Source: Clostridiales bacterium (GTDB lineage Bacteria; Bacillota; Clostridia; Lachnospirales; Cellulosilyticaceae). From it: a stretch of 64,000 bases of DNA. The translations under genes were made by a program, and so were the position numbers. The notes below the pieces were generated by a model that saw nothing but the letters and a program-made list of their open reading frames with translations, ran no database searches and was not told the origin of the DNA. Of the stretch, positions 61,635 through 64,000 are shown one piece after another. Each line of letters opens with the position of its first letter. Within the stretch, counting starts at the first letter, position 1. The stretch spans positions 3,925 to 67,924 of the forward strand of contig DYCF01000023.1 in NCBI GenBank assembly GCA_019418225.1, given 5' to 3'.

Positions 61635-62798
61635 ATGAAAATAAAAAAGCATTTTCGAAAAACCGCTATAAGTTTTTTGCTATTAATAGTTGTACTTGCT
61701 ACTACCACAGCCTTTGTGGACAAATACTACTATGTAGATAAGAAATTGTTAGCTATTGAGTCAGTCATTAATAATTATTATGTAGGAGATGTAAATGCTA
61801 AGAAGCTTCAAGAGGGCATTTACAAAGGTTTTGTAAATGGTGTAGGCGATATATACACCAATTATTATACTGCAGAAGAGTATGCTAGCTTTATGGAGAA
61901 ATCCAGTGGCGTTTATGCAGGAATAGGGATTCAGATGAGCCTTGATAATGCAGATAATACAATTATGGTTGTGGATGTATTTGAAGGCTCACCAGCACAA
62001 GAAGTTGGTATGTTACCTAATGATAAGATTATTAAGGTAGAAGGTCAAACTGTTACAGGAGAGGATTTTTCTAGTTTACCAAGTATGGTCAAAGGAGAGC
62101 CAGGCACTAAAGTAAAGGTAACAGTTTATAGACCTTCAGAAGATAAGTCTATAGATTTTGATGTAGAACGTAGAAATATCACAACAGCATCTGTAGAGTC
62201 AAAAATGTTAGAAGATAGTATTGGTTATATTAAAATTGTTCAATTTGAAGAAATTACGTATGACCAATTTAAAGCATCATTAGATGAATTACAAGCGGAA
62301 AATATGCAAGGTCTCATTATTGATGTACGAAATAATCCAGGTGGACTCTTAAAAGTCACAGAGAAGATTGCAGATGAATTAGTACCAGCTGGCGTAGTAG
62401 TTTCTACAGAAAATAAAGTAGGTAAAAATGAAGTATATTATGCAGATGATGAGTATATAAATATACCAATCGTAGTTTTAGTAAATGGAAACAGTGCCAG
62501 TGCGTCAGAAGTATTAGCGGGAGCTATTAAAGATACAGGTAGAGGTAAATTAGTAGGGGAAACTACCTTCGGAAAAGGTGTTGTACAAAGCGTCATCCCA
62601 CTTTCAGATGGCTCAGCACTTAAAGTAACGACAGCTAAATATTTCACACCAAGTGGTGTATGCATTCAAGGAATAGGGATTGAACCAGATTTTGAAGTGA
62701 CACTACCAGTAGAATTACTCACCAAATCTAAACTTACAGAAGAAGAGGATGTTCAGTTACAAAAGGCACTAGAAGTACTGAAAGAAGAACTAGACTAG
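61635..62798 (+). CDS. Carboxy-terminal processing protease, S41 family (CtpA/CtpB-like)
   Basis: A 387-residue membrane-anchored S41 peptidase with an N-terminal membrane segment (about 9-28), a PDZ domain (about 100-180; VVDVFEGSPAQEVGMLPND) and the protease core. Catalytic residues are intact: Ser289 in NGNSASASE and Lys314 in TTFGKG, 25 apart as in other family members. CtpB in Bacillus cleaves a sporulation protein; the target here is unknown. Stop is followed after 20 bases by the PDZ membrane protein gene. Confidence 0.93.
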   Translation: MKIKKHFRKTAISFLLLIVVLATTTAFVDKYYYVDKKLLAIESVINNYYVGDVNAKKLQEGIYKGFVNGVGDIYTNYYTAEEYASFMEKSSGVYAGIGIQMSLDNADNTIMVVDVFEGSPAQEVGMLPNDKIIKVEGQTVTGEDFSSLPSMVKGEPGTKVKVTVYRPSEDKSIDFDVERRNITTASVESKMLEDSIGYIKIVQFEEITYDQFKASLDELQAENMQGLIIDVRNNPGGLLKVTEKIADELVPAGVVVSTENKVGKNEVYYADDEYINIPIVVLVNGNSASASEVLAGAIKDTGRGKLVGETTFGKGVVQSVIPLSDGSALKVTTAKYFTPSGVCIQGIGIEPDFEVTLPVELLTKSKLTEEEDVQLQKALEVLKEELD

Positions 62799-62818
62799 TA
62801 GGTTAGGGGGGAGTTTGT

Positions 62819-63772
62819 ATAAGGGGATTTATTAAGCAGTATAAAGAATTTATATTAAGTATAGGTATAGGGATACTTGTAAGTGGCCTTATGATGCTCA
62901 TGGATTTAAGTGTTTCATTTACACTAGGGGCATTATTGCTGATTCCTATAAGCCTCATAGGCGGCCTGATAAGGCCTAAATATACTTGCCTAGCTTATGT
63001 GGTTCCTATTATTTATTTAATAGACTGTGTACTTCATATTACAAAGCTTAGACAGACGCAACTCATACCTTATGAAAACTTCGTTATCCTAATCGGCATA
63101 TTACATGCCATAGAAGGATTTCTAACAACGATATATGGTGCAAATGATTATAGTGAAATAACAAGTTACAATGGCAATAAAATAGCAGGAGGCTACCAAT
63201 TAGATAAGAAGTGGTATGTCCCCCTGCTATTTTTTAATATCAATGGCTTTTATATCCCTGTCGTTGCCATAGTAGCCTATACTGACCAAACCTTCACCAT
63301 GAAACCCCAACAAAAAGCTAAAAAAATGGGCCTCGTTATTAAAATTTATGCTTGTGTCGTACTATTATTAGGTGCCCTTACCAAGTATGGTTATTTGCCG
63401 TTACTTGTCACCATATTCTTTACACTAATACTTCACGAGCTCATGTTTGCTATCAACGACCAGCTAGAAATCCACAGCCCCCTCAATAAAGCCCCACAAA
63501 CAGGCCTTCGAATCATAGCAACCACACAAAACCCTAATTTCAACAACCCCTTCTCAAGAGGAGACATCATAGAAACAATCAACCATCTCCCTATCAATAC
63601 CCTACAAGACTATGACAATGCCTTAAGCACCAACACCGACCACTACATCATCAGACTCCAAACCCTAGAAGGAAACTACAAAATAATCCATTGCAACAAA
63701 AACCTTCTTAAAAGAGCCAGTAACGTCTTTTTACCCCCCGCACCCGTAATCTACAACAAACATATCAGCTAA
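62819..63772 (+). CDS. Multi-pass membrane protein with C-terminal PDZ domain (MinJ-like)
   Basis: A 317-residue protein if started at 62819, or 293 from the first ATG (62891). A hydrophobic segment (FILSIGIGILVSGL) lies upstream of that ATG in frame, and AGGGGGGAG is placed 5 bases before ATA 62819, so initiation at a rare AUA codon is suggested. About six membrane segments precede a short PDZ-like domain (about 225-300; GDIIETINHLPINTLQDYDN). Architecture and position after a CtpB-type protease recall Bacillus MinJ, a division-site topology factor; this is inference. The second half is unusually C-rich. Confidence 0.6.
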   Translation: MRGFIKQYKEFILSIGIGILVSGLMMLMDLSVSFTLGALLLIPISLIGGLIRPKYTCLAYVVPIIYLIDCVLHITKLRQTQLIPYENFVILIGILHAIEGFLTTIYGANDYSEITSYNGNKIAGGYQLDKKWYVPLLFFNINGFYIPVVAIVAYTDQTFTMKPQQKAKKMGLVIKIYACVVLLLGALTKYGYLPLLVTIFFTLILHELMFAINDQLEIHSPLNKAPQTGLRIIATTQNPNFNNPFSRGDIIETINHLPINTLQDYDNALSTNTDHYIIRLQTLEGNYKIIHCNKNLLKRASNVFLPPAPVIYNKHIS

Positions 63773-63785
63773 TGTAAAAAAGATG

Positions 63786-63876
63786 TGTCCGAAAAATGCT
63801 CCGCTGGTTCAGTTGACCACTGCTAGCTACACTCTACGTAATCTGTGATCAACTGAACCAGCTATCTTTTTGGACA
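63786..63876 (+). terminator. Long hairpin after the PDZ gene
   Basis: TGTCC..AAAAA pairs with TTTTT..GGACA and GCTGGTTCAGTTGA (63803-63816) with TCAACTGAACCAGC (63849-63862) around a 32-base loop. It may end the PDZ transcript although no strong T-run follows. Confidence 0.7.
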
Positions 63877-63948
63877 TAGTAAGAAAGAAAAAAGAAAAGT
63901 TAATTTTTTTCATGCAATAAAATAGACTACTGCATAGCAGTAGCCTCA

Positions 63949-63983
63949 GGCTGTAGACAATTACATTGTCTACAGCCATTTTT
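63949..63983 (+). terminator. Second strong hairpin at the window end
   Basis: GGCTGTAGACAAT, loop TAC, ATTGTCTACAGCC and then ATTTTTA: a perfect 13-base-pair stem with a T-tail. A smaller CTACTGC/GCAGTAG hairpin (63927-63943) stands just before it. Confidence 0.8.
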
Positions 63984-64000
63984 ACTGTTAGACTAGAAGT

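Noticed and set aside
1..64000. tRNA and rRNA genes
   Set aside because: I looked for cloverleaf patterns and conserved rRNA words in the gaps and found none; this is a visual check and not a computed search.

Overview
The window is 64 kb from a low-GC Gram-positive (Firmicutes) chromosome, most likely a clostridium. The evidence is the order of the giant ribosomal/transcription cluster, strong AGGAGG ribosome binding sites, frequent GTG and TTG starts, a PolC-type replicative polymerase, Cys4 forms of S4 and S14, rpsD placed between rpsK and rpoA, an extended L17, and a secY-adk-map-KOW-infA-rpmJ string. A Lachnospiraceae/Cellulosilyticum-like organism is my best guess, but the genus is not determined. 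I found no rRNA, tRNA, CRISPR array, transposase or prophage genes.

Layout. 1-7.2 kb: the end of rpoB (its 5' end lies before the window) and rpoC, closed by a terminator. 7.4-12.9 kb: a DUF6612-like lipoprotein and polC, which separate rpoBC from the str operon. 13.0-17.9 kb: the str operon (L7Ae-like protein, rpsL, rpsG, fusA, tuf), with a structured rpsL-rpsG spacer and a separate promoter for tuf. 18.1-19.4 kb: an HD-domain protein and a CmpB-like membrane protein, followed by about 600 bases without a gene. 20.0-36.1 kb: the S10, spc and alpha operons, from a consensus promoter and a long folded leader before rpsJ through to rplQ. 36.3-38.8 kb: the energy-coupling-factor transporter module ecfA1-ecfA2-ecfT. 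39.0-39.7 kb: a 14-base tandem repeat array and a small membrane protein. 39.9-41.6 kb: truA, then rplM-rpsI behind a perfect sigma-A consensus promoter.

41.9-54.3 kb is an envelope-polymer region. Two paralogous LytR-CpsA-Psr (LCP) transferases flank a minus-strand nfo-SDR pair. They are followed by a very large secreted phosphodiester-glycosidase protein, a small secreted coiled-coil protein, a DUF5693-like polytopic protein, a CsaB-type pyruvyltransferase and a TagA/WecG glycosyltransferase. Together these suggest synthesis, pyruvylation and attachment of a secondary cell-wall polymer. 54.6-55.7 kb: a stand-alone MsmK/UgpC-type sugar-transport ATPase. 55.8-56.3 kb: a purine-rich degenerate repeat tract, then a long imperfect palindrome.

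56.4-63.8 kb is a cell-division and wall-remodelling region: a CdaR/PucR-like regulator, ftsE, ftsX, an EnvC-like M23 hydrolase or activator, a lipoprotein S41 paralogue that has lost both catalytic residues, an intact CtpA/CtpB-like S41 protease, and a multi-pass membrane protein with a C-terminal PDZ domain that recalls MinJ in position and architecture. The last gene lacks a usual start codon at its apparent N-terminus and shows a sharp switch to C-rich composition in its second half. The window ends in two strong hairpins.

The signals most worth following are the folded leaders upstream of rpsJ and rplM and inside the str operon, the tandem repeat array at 39.0 kb, the envelope-polymer cluster, and the pseudoprotease/protease/PDZ trio next to ftsEX.
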